A stretch of 64,000 nt of DNA from Flavobacterium notoginsengisoli (lineage in GTDB: Bacteria; Bacteroidota; Bacteroidia; Flavobacteriales; Flavobacteriaceae). Where the stretch lies: positions 186,001 to 250,000 of the forward strand of contig NZ_JACHLB010000007.1 of NCBI RefSeq assembly GCF_014207905.1. The letters are read 5' to 3'. A program made the translations under genes and the position numbers. Positions 26,229 to 34,171 of this stretch are shown here, in pieces; position 1 is the first letter of the stretch; each line of letters starts with the position of its first letter. Under the pieces are notes generated by a model, which worked only from the letters and a program-made list of their open reading frames with translations, searched no databases and was not told where the DNA came from.

Positions 26229-26268
26229 GTACCGTAATTTCTAAGATTTGTTTTCATTTTTTCTTAGT

Positions 26269-26276
26269 CAAAGATA
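26269..26276 (-). promoter_or_regulatory. response regulator promoter -7 box
   Basis: Minus-strand TATCTTTG matches TAnnTTTG, about 40 nt before the response regulator ATG. No clear -33 element. Confidence 0.5.
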
Positions 26277-26332
26277 AAGATTTTTGAACCTGAAAAAGCA
26301 CATTTATCTCAAGATCAAAACAAAATCGCAAT

Positions 26333-26381
26333 CTTAAGCAAACTTTAAGATAACGCTAAGTAAGGTTAAAGTCGAACTTAA
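26333..26381. promoter_or_regulatory. phased CTTAAG-like repeats, possible response-regulator site
   Basis: CTTAAG (26333), CTTTAAG (26343), CTAAG (26356), TTAAAG (26366) and CTTAA (26377) recur about every 10-11 bp, i.e. on one face of the helix, between the divergent promoters of the two-component pair and the LTA-synthase-like gene. OmpR-family regulators often bind such direct repeats. Inference only. Confidence 0.4.
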
Positions 26382-26403
26382 TCTGCCGTTAATCATTCGA
26401 AAT

Positions 26404-26411
26404 TAATTTTG
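26404..26411 (+). promoter_or_regulatory. -7 box of the LTA-synthase-like gene
   Basis: TAATTTTG matches TAnnTTTG, 18 nt before the ATG at 26429. The -33 region has no TTG at the usual distance, which would fit an activator-dependent promoter. Confidence 0.55.
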
Positions 26412-26428
26412 TAAAAAAAATAAATCCG

Positions 26429-28570
26429 ATGAATCTTTTCAAAAAATTTTCTCCATTTTACAATCTTGCGGCACTCTATTTTGCTGTAAGTTTTTTACTT
26501 AGAATTGTATTACTATTTCATCCCATAACTCAAAGTTCGTTTACCGTTGCCGAAAGCTTTAAAATATTTGTATTCGGTTTATTATCAGACTTTTTTGTTT
26601 TTACTGTTGCTTCATTTTTTCTTTGGCTGTATCTTATTTTCATTTCCAATTCAAAATATAATAGACCTTACGGATATTTTATTTTAGGAGGTTTTGTTCT
26701 TTTACTAATTTATACAGCTTCAGGAAAAAGTATTTTCGATGAATATGGAGGCGCTTTACCCAAAATTGTTTTGATTTTCATTTCAATCAAAACTGCTCTA
26801 TTTACACTTTTCCTTTTTATTCCAAAATGGAGAAACAAAATCAGATTTTGGCTTTTCGCTTTTGTGATTTTTTTATATGTATTGCTAATTCTTCAAAACG
26901 CCTTAAGCGAATTTTTCTTTTGGAATGAATTTGGCGTGAAATATAATTTTATAGCTGTTAACTATCTCATTTACACTAATGAAGTTATCGGTAATATTAT
27001 GCAATCTTACCCTGTAATTCCAATTTTTTCTGCCTTGTTTATCATTACTGGAACTATTTCTTTTTTCATTATTAAAAAATCAAAAAATTATATTGAAGAA
27101 ATCCCTCCAGTTCAAGAGAAGATTAAAATTACAGCAATTTATGGCGTCTTATTTTTCATTTCCTTATTTGCAATTCCATCATTAGCCAAAATAGAGAATT
27201 CAAAGAATATTTTTGTAAATGAATTACAGGCAAATGGTATTTATAAATTTTACTTGGCTTTTCAGAATAACAAACTGGATTATTTCAAGTTTTACAAAAC
27301 AATTCCTAACAAAGAAGCTTTTGCACTTTTGAAACAGCAATTACCTGAGATTTCAGGTCAGAGTACATTACGAGAAATTAAAGATGATTCTATCGAAAAG
27401 AAGAAAAATGTCGTTTTAATTACTGTAGAAAGTTTGAGTGCAGATTTTATGAAAATGTATGGAAACAAAGAGAATATCACTCCTTTTCTGGACAGTTTAG
27501 CGCAAAAAAGCCTGTTATTTACGAATCTTTACGCCGCTGGAAACAGAACGGTTCGCGGACTTGAAGCTGTTACTTTATGTCTTCCGCCAACTGCCGGCGA
27601 GAGCGTTGTGAAAAGAGAAGATAATAAAAACAAGTTTTCTACCGGATCTGTATTTCTACAAAAAGGTTATAATGTCAAATTTATGTACGGTGGAGATGCT
27701 TTTTTTGACAATATGCAGGATTTTTATTCTGGAAACGGTTATCAAATTATTGACAAATCGAGTTTTAAACCAAATGAAATCACATTTTCTAATGTTTGGG
27801 GAGTTTGCGATGAAGATATGTACAATAAAGCGATTAAGATTATGAACACAGAAGCTAAGCAAAACAAGCCTTTCTTTAATCATATCATGACCGTTAGCAA
27901 CCACAGGCCTTTTACTTATCCGAACAATAAAATTGATATTCCAGGAGATATAAAATCACGAAATGGCGGTGTAAAATATACAGATTATGCTCTGCGTCAG
28001 TTTTTTAATCAGGCTAAAAAACAGCCTTGGTTTGAGAATACTGTTTTTGTTATTGTAGCCGATCATTGTGCTTCTAGCGCAGGAAAAACTGAACTTCCGT
28101 TAGATAAATACCGAATTCCAGCTTTAATTTATGATCCAACTGCGAAACCAGAAAAATGTAACAAACTAATGTCACAAATTGATGTTATGCCTACATTATT
28201 CGGTTTATTGAATTTTGATTATAAAAGTAAATTTTTCGGACATGATGTTTTTGAATCTGATTACAAACCGAGAGCTTTTATAGCGACTTATCAGGATTTA
28301 GGATTGATAAAAGATAATGTTTTAACCATTTTATCTCCTAAACAGCAGATCAAACAATTTGAGTTAAAACTAAAACCAGAAACTGGCCTTTCTTCTGATT
28401 TTCAAATACATTATGACGAAATTCCATTAAAAACTGAAAATAAGAATCTAGTAAATGAAACTATTTCTTACTATCAATCTGCTTCGTATGTGTTAAAAGA
28501 AAAAGAATATCAGCTTAAAGATTTAAGCCTTACTGCAAAACACAATAGATTATACGCTAAACTTCGTTAA
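26429..28570 (+). CDS. LTA synthase family membrane sulfatase-fold protein
   Basis: The 713 residues start with about five transmembrane segments (roughly 10-32, 44-74, 82-98, 115-132, 141-162, with another pair near 195-215 and 235-252), then an extracytoplasmic alkaline-phosphatase/sulfatase domain. NVVLITVESLSADF (metal Glu E344), the nucleophile region GNRTVRGLEA (T384) and the metal pair in VADHCASS place it in the LtaS/phosphoglycerol-transferase-like family. Gram-negative bacteria lack lipoteichoic acid, so it may add phosphoglycerol or phosphoethanolamine to a periplasmic glycan or lipid. Divergent from a two-component pair that could control it. Confidence 0.88.
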   Translation: MNLFKKFSPFYNLAALYFAVSFLLRIVLLFHPITQSSFTVAESFKIFVFGLLSDFFVFTVASFFLWLYLIFISNSKYNRPYGYFILGGFVLLLIYTASGKSIFDEYGGALPKIVLIFISIKTALFTLFLFIPKWRNKIRFWLFAFVIFLYVLLILQNALSEFFFWNEFGVKYNFIAVNYLIYTNEVIGNIMQSYPVIPIFSALFIITGTISFFIIKKSKNYIEEIPPVQEKIKITAIYGVLFFISLFAIPSLAKIENSKNIFVNELQANGIYKFYLAFQNNKLDYFKFYKTIPNKEAFALLKQQLPEISGQSTLREIKDDSIEKKKNVVLITVESLSADFMKMYGNKENITPFLDSLAQKSLLFTNLYAAGNRTVRGLEAVTLCLPPTAGESVVKREDNKNKFSTGSVFLQKGYNVKFMYGGDAFFDNMQDFYSGNGYQIIDKSSFKPNEITFSNVWGVCDEDMYNKAIKIMNTEAKQNKPFFNHIMTVSNHRPFTYPNNKIDIPGDIKSRNGGVKYTDYALRQFFNQAKKQPWFENTVFVIVADHCASSAGKTELPLDKYRIPALIYDPTAKPEKCNKLMSQIDVMPTLFGLLNFDYKSKFFGHDVFESDYKPRAFIATYQDLGLIKDNVLTILSPKQQIKQFELKLKPETGLSSDFQIHYDEIPLKTENKNLVNETISYYQSASYVLKEKEYQLKDLSLTAKHNRLYAKLR

Positions 28571-28600
28571 TAGAAATGCGCCAATCCAGCATTGACCAAA

Positions 28601-28642
28601 AATAAAAAAGCCTCAAATCATTGTGAATTTGAGGCTTTTTTA
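28601..28642. terminator. bidirectional terminator between convergent genes
   Basis: GCCTCAAAT (28610-28618) and ATTTGAGGC (28627-28635) pair, with an A-run before and a T-run after. It ends the LTA-synthase-like gene and can also end the minus-strand gene at 28696. Confidence 0.88.
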
Positions 28643-28654
28643 AATTTCAAGGCA

Positions 28655-28690
28655 AAACCTGAAACTTGAAACTATAAAACTTGAAACAAA
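28655..28690. repeat. GAAACTTGAAAC word repeats
   Basis: Words ACCTGAAACTTGAAACT and AAACTTGAAAC follow each other between the terminator and the next gene. They are the same words as in the ilvN/ilvB spacer (4908-4971). Confidence 0.5.
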
Positions 28691-28695
28691 ACTTT

Positions 28696-29694
28696 TTAAT
28701 CGTTCTGATTCTTCATTCCGAATAAGTTTCCTTTTTGGTATGCTTTTAAATCTTCCTGTAAAAACTGAAAATTTCTTTGAGTAACTGCTGGCGAATCTAA
28801 ATCGCTTAAATCAGGTTTTCCAGCATTTACCCATGCCGTGTACCAGAAACTTGCAGTTGCGGCAATAGCTTTTTTCATCTGATTTTCGACCATTCCGTTT
28901 AATTCTGCATGCAATTTTGTAGCATATTCATCTGTGAATTTAGAAGTATTGTATTTTGTTTTTACAATTTTCCCTTCTGCATCAACTTCAAAAACTTTAT
29001 TTTCTGGAGTAGCAGTTCTCAGTTTTTTATCGATATCCAATAAAGGCTGTGCAAAACTGTGTGTATCATTAATCATGTCCCAAATTGCTTTATGAACATC
29101 TGCATAATATTGCGCTTCGGGAACATTCAATTTGTAGTTTTTAACGAATAACTCAGGCAATCTGCTTTCCCATAAAGAGTGAATACCTTTTTGATCCGTC
29201 AACTGTCCATCATGATTTTTTGAAGTATGCAAAGGCATGTGCGCATCTCCAATATAATGTCCTAAATCTGCTGAAAGAAATAATATTTCTGCTCTGTTTT
29301 TTTCTTTAAAAGCTTTAGTCAATTTTGCCATCATATCTTCAATATACCAAGGCAAAATTCCATTATCGCTTAAGAATTTAGCATCGTATTTTTGCTTTGC
29401 TTCTTCCAATGTTTGCGGGTAAGTATCTGCAGGACCAAAATTTTCCATATCAAAATAATGTCTCGGACCTTCTTCTTTATAGTTTAAAGCATATTTACGG
29501 ATATCTGGAACCGATGCTTCTTGTGTAATAAAATCAATGTGATTGTAAAAGAATATCTGTAATTGTTTTGGTAAAGCCATTACAGCAGCTTTGTTAATAC
29601 GCTCATGGCCAACATTTCCCCATGATAACATAATAAAGCCAAGAATTAAAGCACCGAAAGCGATTAATTTTGGTCTCATTTGGATTTTTTTCAT
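28696..29694 (-). CDS. exported zinc-dependent phospholipase C / S1-P1 nuclease-like enzyme
   Basis: I chose the ATG at 29694 (332 residues), because the longer TTG start lies inside the promoter box. A signal peptide (MKKIQ...FIMLS) leads to a mature N-terminus WGNVGHERIN; in this fold the N-terminal Trp itself binds zinc. Further ligands are in HYFDMENF, the HYIGDAHMPLH motif (HxxxDxH) and IHSLWESRLPE. These mark the zinc-dependent phospholipase C/P1 nuclease fold; which substrate is used cannot be told from sequence. Likely periplasmic or secreted. Confidence 0.88.
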   Translation of the reverse strand: MKKIQMRPKLIAFGALILGFIMLSWGNVGHERINKAAVMALPKQLQIFFYNHIDFITQEASVPDIRKYALNYKEEGPRHYFDMENFGPADTYPQTLEEAKQKYDAKFLSDNGILPWYIEDMMAKLTKAFKEKNRAEILFLSADLGHYIGDAHMPLHTSKNHDGQLTDQKGIHSLWESRLPELFVKNYKLNVPEAQYYADVHKAIWDMINDTHSFAQPLLDIDKKLRTATPENKVFEVDAEGKIVKTKYNTSKFTDEYATKLHAELNGMVENQMKKAIAATASFWYTAWVNAGKPDLSDLDSPAVTQRNFQFLQEDLKAYQKGNLFGMKNQND

Positions 29695-29715
29695 TTGTTT
29701 TTTTATTAGAGGGAG

Positions 29716-29745
29716 CAAATTTAGCTTTAATTAAAGAATACGCAA
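29716..29745 (-). promoter_or_regulatory. promoter of the phospholipase C-like gene
   Basis: Minus-strand TTTG with TTG at 29743-29745 is 19 nt upstream of TAAATTTG (29716-29723). Both boxes and spacing match the Bacteroidota consensus. Transcription would start near 29709, so the coding start must be the ATG at 29694. Confidence 0.82.
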
Positions 29746-29836
29746 AAAATACTATCATTAAGATTCTACTATTTTGAGTTTTTATGATTTATTAGCCCAA
29801 AACGAGAGAAATCCACATTAACAATAATTTTCTTTG

Positions 29837-29844
29837 TATGTTTG
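29837..29844 (+). promoter_or_regulatory. -7 box upstream of the exported unknown protein gene
   Basis: TATGTTTG matches TAnnTTTG and ends 20 nt before the ATG at 29865. The -33 element is not clear. Confidence 0.5.
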
Positions 29845-29864
29845 TTAGGTATTAAATCTAAAAT

Positions 29865-30815
29865 ATGCGCCATAATTTTCTTATAATTATTATTTTTTTG
29901 TCTAGCATTTGTTTTGCACAGGAAATTGAGTTAAAACCTGGTAATGTAAAAGACACCATTCTTAATTCAAAAAGAACTTTAAAAATAGCTGATCCTTTTA
30001 AGGCAAAAAAAGTAATGTGGGAACTATTTCCTGGCACACAATATGGTAAACGCGATGGAAGCGGTTTCATCAGTTGGATCTGCAAAACCTGTACACCTTC
30101 TCCTTACACAGATGTAAACGGTGTCGAAGGCGATCAATTATTTCCTTACACAGAAGGCGTTGCCACCAGACTTCTTGCCGATATCGATTATTCAGATTCC
30201 AAGGGGAATCAATTTAAAATATTAGCTTTTAATCATTCGGTTCATGATGAAGATGGACTGCAGACGGGACGCTTTTCTGGCGGATTGCTTGGTTTAGCAA
30301 AGTTTGCAAAAAATGGTAGTCTTTGGGAAATGCGATCTTTTCAGCCTGCAGTTGCTGCGTTTGGAGCTTTTGCACAATGCCCAACTCCAAAATTGGTTGA
30401 AATCGGAGAAGATCAGTTTGCTTTTACCTTATTGCATGTTAACGGTGGTGCAGGCGGTCCTTTTGAAGGATGGCTTTATTTGGTTGCCGGTTTTGATGGA
30501 AAATACCAGCTTATAATGGAAGTTGACAATTACCAATTAACCAATGTGCAAAGCATAAAATGGTCTGGAAATTATACGGTTGTAAATGACAATACCAAAA
30601 AACATTTTAGAGATATAATCATCAAAACTACAGGATCTTATAATAAAGCATTAAAGGCGCAAGATGAATTTGAAACAAATGTTCCTGAAGAAATTGCGGC
30701 AATGGCTAAAACAAAAAAATCATTTGATTTTGAGATTGAAAGACGTTATGCCTTCAAAGGAAAATTTTACAAAATGATTGACAAACCAATTGTAAAATTC
30801 TCCAATGTAAAATAA
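29865..30815 (+). CDS. exported protein of unknown function
   Basis: No family recognised. A signal peptide (about 1-18, ending in FAQ) is followed by about 298 residues of beta-rich sequence. Features are a short CxxC pair in SWICKTCTPSPYTD near 69-82, a GRFSGGLLGLAKF stretch near 137-150, and GGAGGPFEGWLYLVAGFDGKY near 200-220, which looks like a compact beta-sandwich. The C-terminus is positively charged. It is divergent from the phospholipase-like gene and convergent with the yeiH-type gene, whose stop codon ends 2 bp away. Confidence 0.7.
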   Translation: MRHNFLIIIIFLSSICFAQEIELKPGNVKDTILNSKRTLKIADPFKAKKVMWELFPGTQYGKRDGSGFISWICKTCTPSPYTDVNGVEGDQLFPYTEGVATRLLADIDYSDSKGNQFKILAFNHSVHDEDGLQTGRFSGGLLGLAKFAKNGSLWEMRSFQPAVAAFGAFAQCPTPKLVEIGEDQFAFTLLHVNGGAGGPFEGWLYLVAGFDGKYQLIMEVDNYQLTNVQSIKWSGNYTVVNDNTKKHFRDIIIKTTGSYNKALKAQDEFETNVPEEIAAMAKTKKSFDFEIERRYAFKGKFYKMIDKPIVKFSNVK

Positions 30816-30817
30816 TA

Positions 30818-31783
30818 TTATCCTAAATAAAGAATTGATAATAAAGCCAAAACAGCAATAAATATCCATAAAATCACACCTTGCAACAAAGGCTTCACTC
30901 CTACTGTTTTTAAAGTTGTAAAATTTAAAGTGGCTCCAATTAAAAACAGCGTAATTGTTAATCCTATTTTAGCAACTCCAACAAAATGTGCTGAAAAAAT
31001 AGCTGTTGCTGGAAAATAAGTATTTAAAAGCATCGCCAAAATAAACAAACCAATAAAATAAGGAATTTTTATCTTTGAGTTTTTATTCTTGAAAAGAAAA
31101 GCTGTTAAAACGGAAATAGGAATTATCCATAAAGCTCTTGCTAATTTTACAGTTGTAGCTACTTGTAAAGCTTCTGCGCCATATTTATTGGCGGCTCCAA
31201 CAACCGAACTGGTGTCGTGAATGGCAATTGCACACCATAACCCAAAGTCTTTTTGAGTTAAATCTAATTGATGGCCAATAAATGGAAAAACAAATAATGC
31301 AATTGAGTTTAGTATAAAAATAACACCCAAAGCAATAGAGGTCTGATTTTCATTTGATTTAATAACTGGTGTAATTGCGGCAATTGCACTTCCTCCACAA
31401 ATTGCTGTTCCACAAGAAATTAAATGAGAAGTTTTTTTATCTGTTTTTAACCATTTTCCTAATAGAAACCCAAACAGCAAAGTACTGAAAATCGAAAATA
31501 TTGTTAGTACAAAACCTTCTTTTCCTGCTGATAATGCGCTGTTTGCGTTCATTCCAAATCCCAAACCTACCACAGAAAATTGTAATAGAAAGGTAATTGC
31601 TTTGCTATTAAATTCGGCAAAAGGATTTCCAAAAAAGTTCACCAGTATAACTCCTAATAGTAATGCAATTGGAGGCGAAATAATCGAAAATAGACTTAGC
31701 AGAATTACAACAAGAAAAAGTCCTTGTTGCAAATAATGATTAATTTCAAATAATTGTGAAGTTGAATGTTCTTTTGTTTTCAA
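30818..31783 (-). CDS. yeiH: YeiH family (UPF0324) membrane transporter, putative sulfate/sulfite exporter
   Basis: Highly hydrophobic 321-residue protein with about ten transmembrane helices, e.g. LFLVVILLSLFSIISPPIAL near 19-38, and the conserved loops TSHLISCGTAICGGSAIAAITP and WCAIAIHDTSSVVGAANKYG that mark the YeiH/UPF0324 family. The family is annotated as putative sulfate exporter but the substrate is not settled. No in-frame ATG fits the N-terminus; TTG at 31783 is the likely start. A LysR regulator gene lies 75 bp upstream on the same strand, like the yeiE-yeiH association in enterobacteria. Confidence 0.85.
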   Translation of the reverse strand: MKTKEHSTSQLFEINHYLQQGLFLVVILLSLFSIISPPIALLLGVILVNFFGNPFAEFNSKAITFLLQFSVVGLGFGMNANSALSAGKEGFVLTIFSIFSTLLFGFLLGKWLKTDKKTSHLISCGTAICGGSAIAAITPVIKSNENQTSIALGVIFILNSIALFVFPFIGHQLDLTQKDFGLWCAIAIHDTSSVVGAANKYGAEALQVATTVKLARALWIIPISVLTAFLFKNKNSKIKIPYFIGLFILAMLLNTYFPATAIFSAHFVGVAKIGLTITLFLIGATLNFTTLKTVGVKPLLQGVILWIFIAVLALLSILYLG

Positions 31784-31858
31784 AATAAAGGTAATTGATA
31801 TTTACCTTGCAAAGTTCCGTCGTTTCTATTGAAAACGCCAATCGTAATTTACAATCGA

Positions 31859-32755
31859 CTATAACTTCAAGTTATAATGATTTGCCATATTTTGAATAAA
31901 AAGCTCTGATAATGAATCAGATTTTCCTTGTAAAGTTATAATGTAAAAATATCTTTCTATTGATAATTCTTCTACATCCAAAACAATTAATTCTTTATTT
32001 TTCAACTCTTTACTCACAGCATGAATAGACATAAAGGCGAAGCAATCAGAATTGAGCAAATAAGATTTTATACTTTCTGTACTTCCTAACTGCATTTCAA
32101 TTTGCAAATCTGTAAATTTTAGACCTGCTTTTTTTAAAGCAAATTCAATAACTTCTAGTGTTCCAGATCCGCGTTCACGCGTTATAAATTTCATTGACTT
32201 TAAGTCATTTATCGAAATTTCATCTTGTTTTACAAATGGATTTTTGCTGTTACAAACCAAAACCAATTCATCTTTTAAAAACGGAATATACTTTATAGAT
32301 TGGTTTTTAGATTGTCCTTCAACAATTCCGATTTCGATTTCTTTATTGATTAAAGCATTTTCTATTTGTTCTGTATTTCCATTTAGCAAATTGACTTTAA
32401 TGTCTTTTTGCTTTTGGTGAAAACTGGCTAAAATTGGAGAAATAATATATTGTGAAATGGTTGTACTTGCTCCCAATCGCAATAAACCTTGGCGTTCTTT
32501 GTTGAAAGAACTCATTTCAAAATCTATTTCACGATAAAGATCAAAAATACTTTTAGTATATTTTAAAAGAATTTTTCCTGCTGGAGTTAAAGCAATTTTA
32601 GAACCGTTTCTCTCAAAAAGTTTCGTTTTATAGGTTTCTTCTAACTCTTGAATATGTTTAGAAACAGCAGGCTGAGTAATATACAATTCTGTAGCCGCTT
32701 TAGTAAAATTAAGGCGGAGTGCAACGGTATAGAAAACTTTTAGCCTGAAATCCAT
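31859..32755 (-). CDS. LysR family transcriptional regulator (YeiE-like)
   Basis: The 298 residues have an N-terminal winged helix-turn-helix (about 1-65, FYTVALRLNFTKAATELYITQPAVSKHIQELEE in part) and a C-terminal two-lobed effector-binding domain (about 90-295). LysR proteins act as tetramers and are commonly autoregulated. It lies just upstream of the yeiH-type gene and is probably co-transcribed with it, so it likely controls that transporter. YeiE of enterobacteria is the closest analogy by context; I cannot prove orthology here. Confidence 0.9.
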   Translation of the reverse strand: MDFRLKVFYTVALRLNFTKAATELYITQPAVSKHIQELEETYKTKLFERNGSKIALTPAGKILLKYTKSIFDLYREIDFEMSSFNKERQGLLRLGASTTISQYIISPILASFHQKQKDIKVNLLNGNTEQIENALINKEIEIGIVEGQSKNQSIKYIPFLKDELVLVCNSKNPFVKQDEISINDLKSMKFITRERGSGTLEVIEFALKKAGLKFTDLQIEMQLGSTESIKSYLLNSDCFAFMSIHAVSKELKNKELIVLDVEELSIERYFYIITLQGKSDSLSELFIQNMANHYNLKL

Positions 32756-32764
32756 ATTTAATGT

Positions 32765-32812
32765 TTCTTTTGTTTCATGTTTAAAGTTTCAAGTTAACTA
32801 AAAACTTTAAAA
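32765..32812. repeat. GTTTCAAGTT words upstream of the LysR gene
   Basis: TTTCATGTTTAAAGTTTCAAGTT followed by AACTAAAAACTTTAAA can fold into a short imperfect hairpin. Words are shared with 4908-4971 and 28655-28690. Confidence 0.4.
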
Positions 32813-32857
32813 TCTCTTGCTATCATAATAAAATATCAAGATCAAATATTTGATTTC

Positions 32858-33640
32858 CTAGTATTTTCCAATTGCTTCAACTCCGCTTTCAGAAAATCTT
32901 AATATTTCTGTTGTAATAGCATATCCCGAATTATTATATTCATCAAGAACAACAGAGCCTAAACGTTGGGAAAAATATTCAAAATCTTCCTCAGAAAAGA
33001 TATAACAAAAGTCTCTCACAGGAATTACAGCATAAAACGGATAACCAATATTATCTTTAACTAAGTCCTTTATTTTTAAAGAAAAAAGACAAGAACTTTT
33101 AAGCGAAACTTCGTCGATATTAATCATTCCAAGTTTATGTCCATCAATATCTTCAAGTTCAATCTTTACTTTATCTAAAAGAATTCCCAAATTAAAATCT
33201 GCCTGATCTTGTAAATCTTTTAAACTGATATTCCAATCGCATAAATCATCATTTGTGATAAACGAGTAGCCATTATTAAGACTCAATGTAAAGGCTTTAC
33301 TAAATTCATTTGTAACCTTTTCATTTACCGTATTTCCAAAATCAAAATCATTTGGAATAAACTGTATGTATATTTTGTCTTTTATTTTTTCCCAATCATC
33401 AATTTTAAATGAATGCGAAATAATCACATCAATTAAGTCATCAATATGAGTTTCATCAGAATCTCTTTTGTAATTAAGCCTAACATTTTCTAAGCTAATT
33501 TTCAAATCTGATTCACCTATATCTATGTAAATAAAATCCTCTTCATCAATAGATTTAATAGTTAAACCTTTCTTTTCTAATCGTTCTTTGAACATATTAA
33601 AAACAACATCTTCTTTATTTCTTTTGAAAGGATTAAGCAT
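32858..33640 (-). CDS. unknown cytoplasmic protein, possibly DUF1444 (YtpQ)-like
   Basis: The 260 residues are acidic and without signal peptide or membrane segment. The order of features resembles the DUF1444/YtpQ family: an N-terminal lysine-rich helix with a short beta unit, a central segment ending in an Asp-rich part, and near the C-terminus PFYAVIPVRDFCYIFSEED (about 210-228), a beta strand pair with hydrophobic core that corresponds to the family's conserved VAVPHQD region. The match is by eye and weak. The next gene, on the same strand 60 bp downstream, is also acidic and of unknown function. Confidence 0.6.
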   Translation of the reverse strand: MLNPFKRNKEDVVFNMFKERLEKKGLTIKSIDEEDFIYIDIGESDLKISLENVRLNYKRDSDETHIDDLIDVIISHSFKIDDWEKIKDKIYIQFIPNDFDFGNTVNEKVTNEFSKAFTLSLNNGYSFITNDDLCDWNISLKDLQDQADFNLGILLDKVKIELEDIDGHKLGMINIDEVSLKSSCLFSLKIKDLVKDNIGYPFYAVIPVRDFCYIFSEEDFEYFSQRLGSVVLDEYNNSGYAITTEILRFSESGVEAIGKY

Positions 33641-33700
33641 ATTTTAATATTTTTAAGATTTATTCAATAAAAAAGGACAACATATAAACAATGGTAAAAA

Positions 33701-34105
33701 CTAATCTTCAAAAATTTCTCTTTCATTAACAACTTTCCAAGATTCACCAAGAATCAAATCATTATTAATGAGCTCATACGGAAAATAAAAAGTGTACGCA
33801 AGTTCTTCCTCTTTATGTTCAACAAAAACGGCTATTGCAGAAGTTTCTTCTTCTTTTAGCTCAACATCATAAAAAATGGCAACTGCTAGAAAATCATCTT
33901 TTCTTGAATATAATACTTTTTTTAATTCATCTATAACCGATGCCGAAGCTGGACAATCATCGTCTTCATTTTCTTCTAAGAGAATATGCTCAATTTCTTG
34001 ATTTAAATTTACAGCGCAAGATAAAGGGTAAAATTCGCCGTATTCTTTTAATAACCTTTCAACGAAAGGAAATATTGCATTTAAAATATTCTGAATATCA
34101 TTCAT
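33701..34105 (-). CDS. small acidic protein of unknown function
   Basis: I chose the ATG at 34105 (134 residues, MNDIQNILNAIFPF); a TTG one codon upstream adds nothing. The protein is strongly acidic with EENEDDDCP near 54-62 and a C-terminal FED. LKEYGEFYPLSCAVN near 19-33 is a pattern shared by several small cytoplasmic proteins, some encoded as immunity proteins next to polymorphic toxins. No toxin is nearby. It may be co-transcribed with the DUF1444-like gene. Confidence 0.6.
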   Translation of the reverse strand: MNDIQNILNAIFPFVERLLKEYGEFYPLSCAVNLNQEIEHILLEENEDDDCPASASVIDELKKVLYSRKDDFLAVAIFYDVELKEEETSAIAVFVEHKEEELAYTFYFPYELINNDLILGESWKVVNEREIFED

Positions 34106-34129
34106 CAACGCATCATTTTAAAAGTCTAT

Positions 34130-34171
34130 TAAAAACTATGAATCTTTGTTTCTTTGAAACTTTGTAACTCA
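34130..34171. repeat. CTTTGAAACTTTGTAACTC word run
   Basis: TTTGTTTCTTTGAAACTTTG then TAACTC, a low-complexity word run of the type seen at 36283-36316 and 63054-63098. No gene fits. Confidence 0.4.

Noticed and set aside
33701..34105. Toxin-immunity cassette with the DUF1444-like gene
   Set aside because: No toxin domain, secretion gene or repeat array is nearby; the similarity is only a short YGEFYP pattern.
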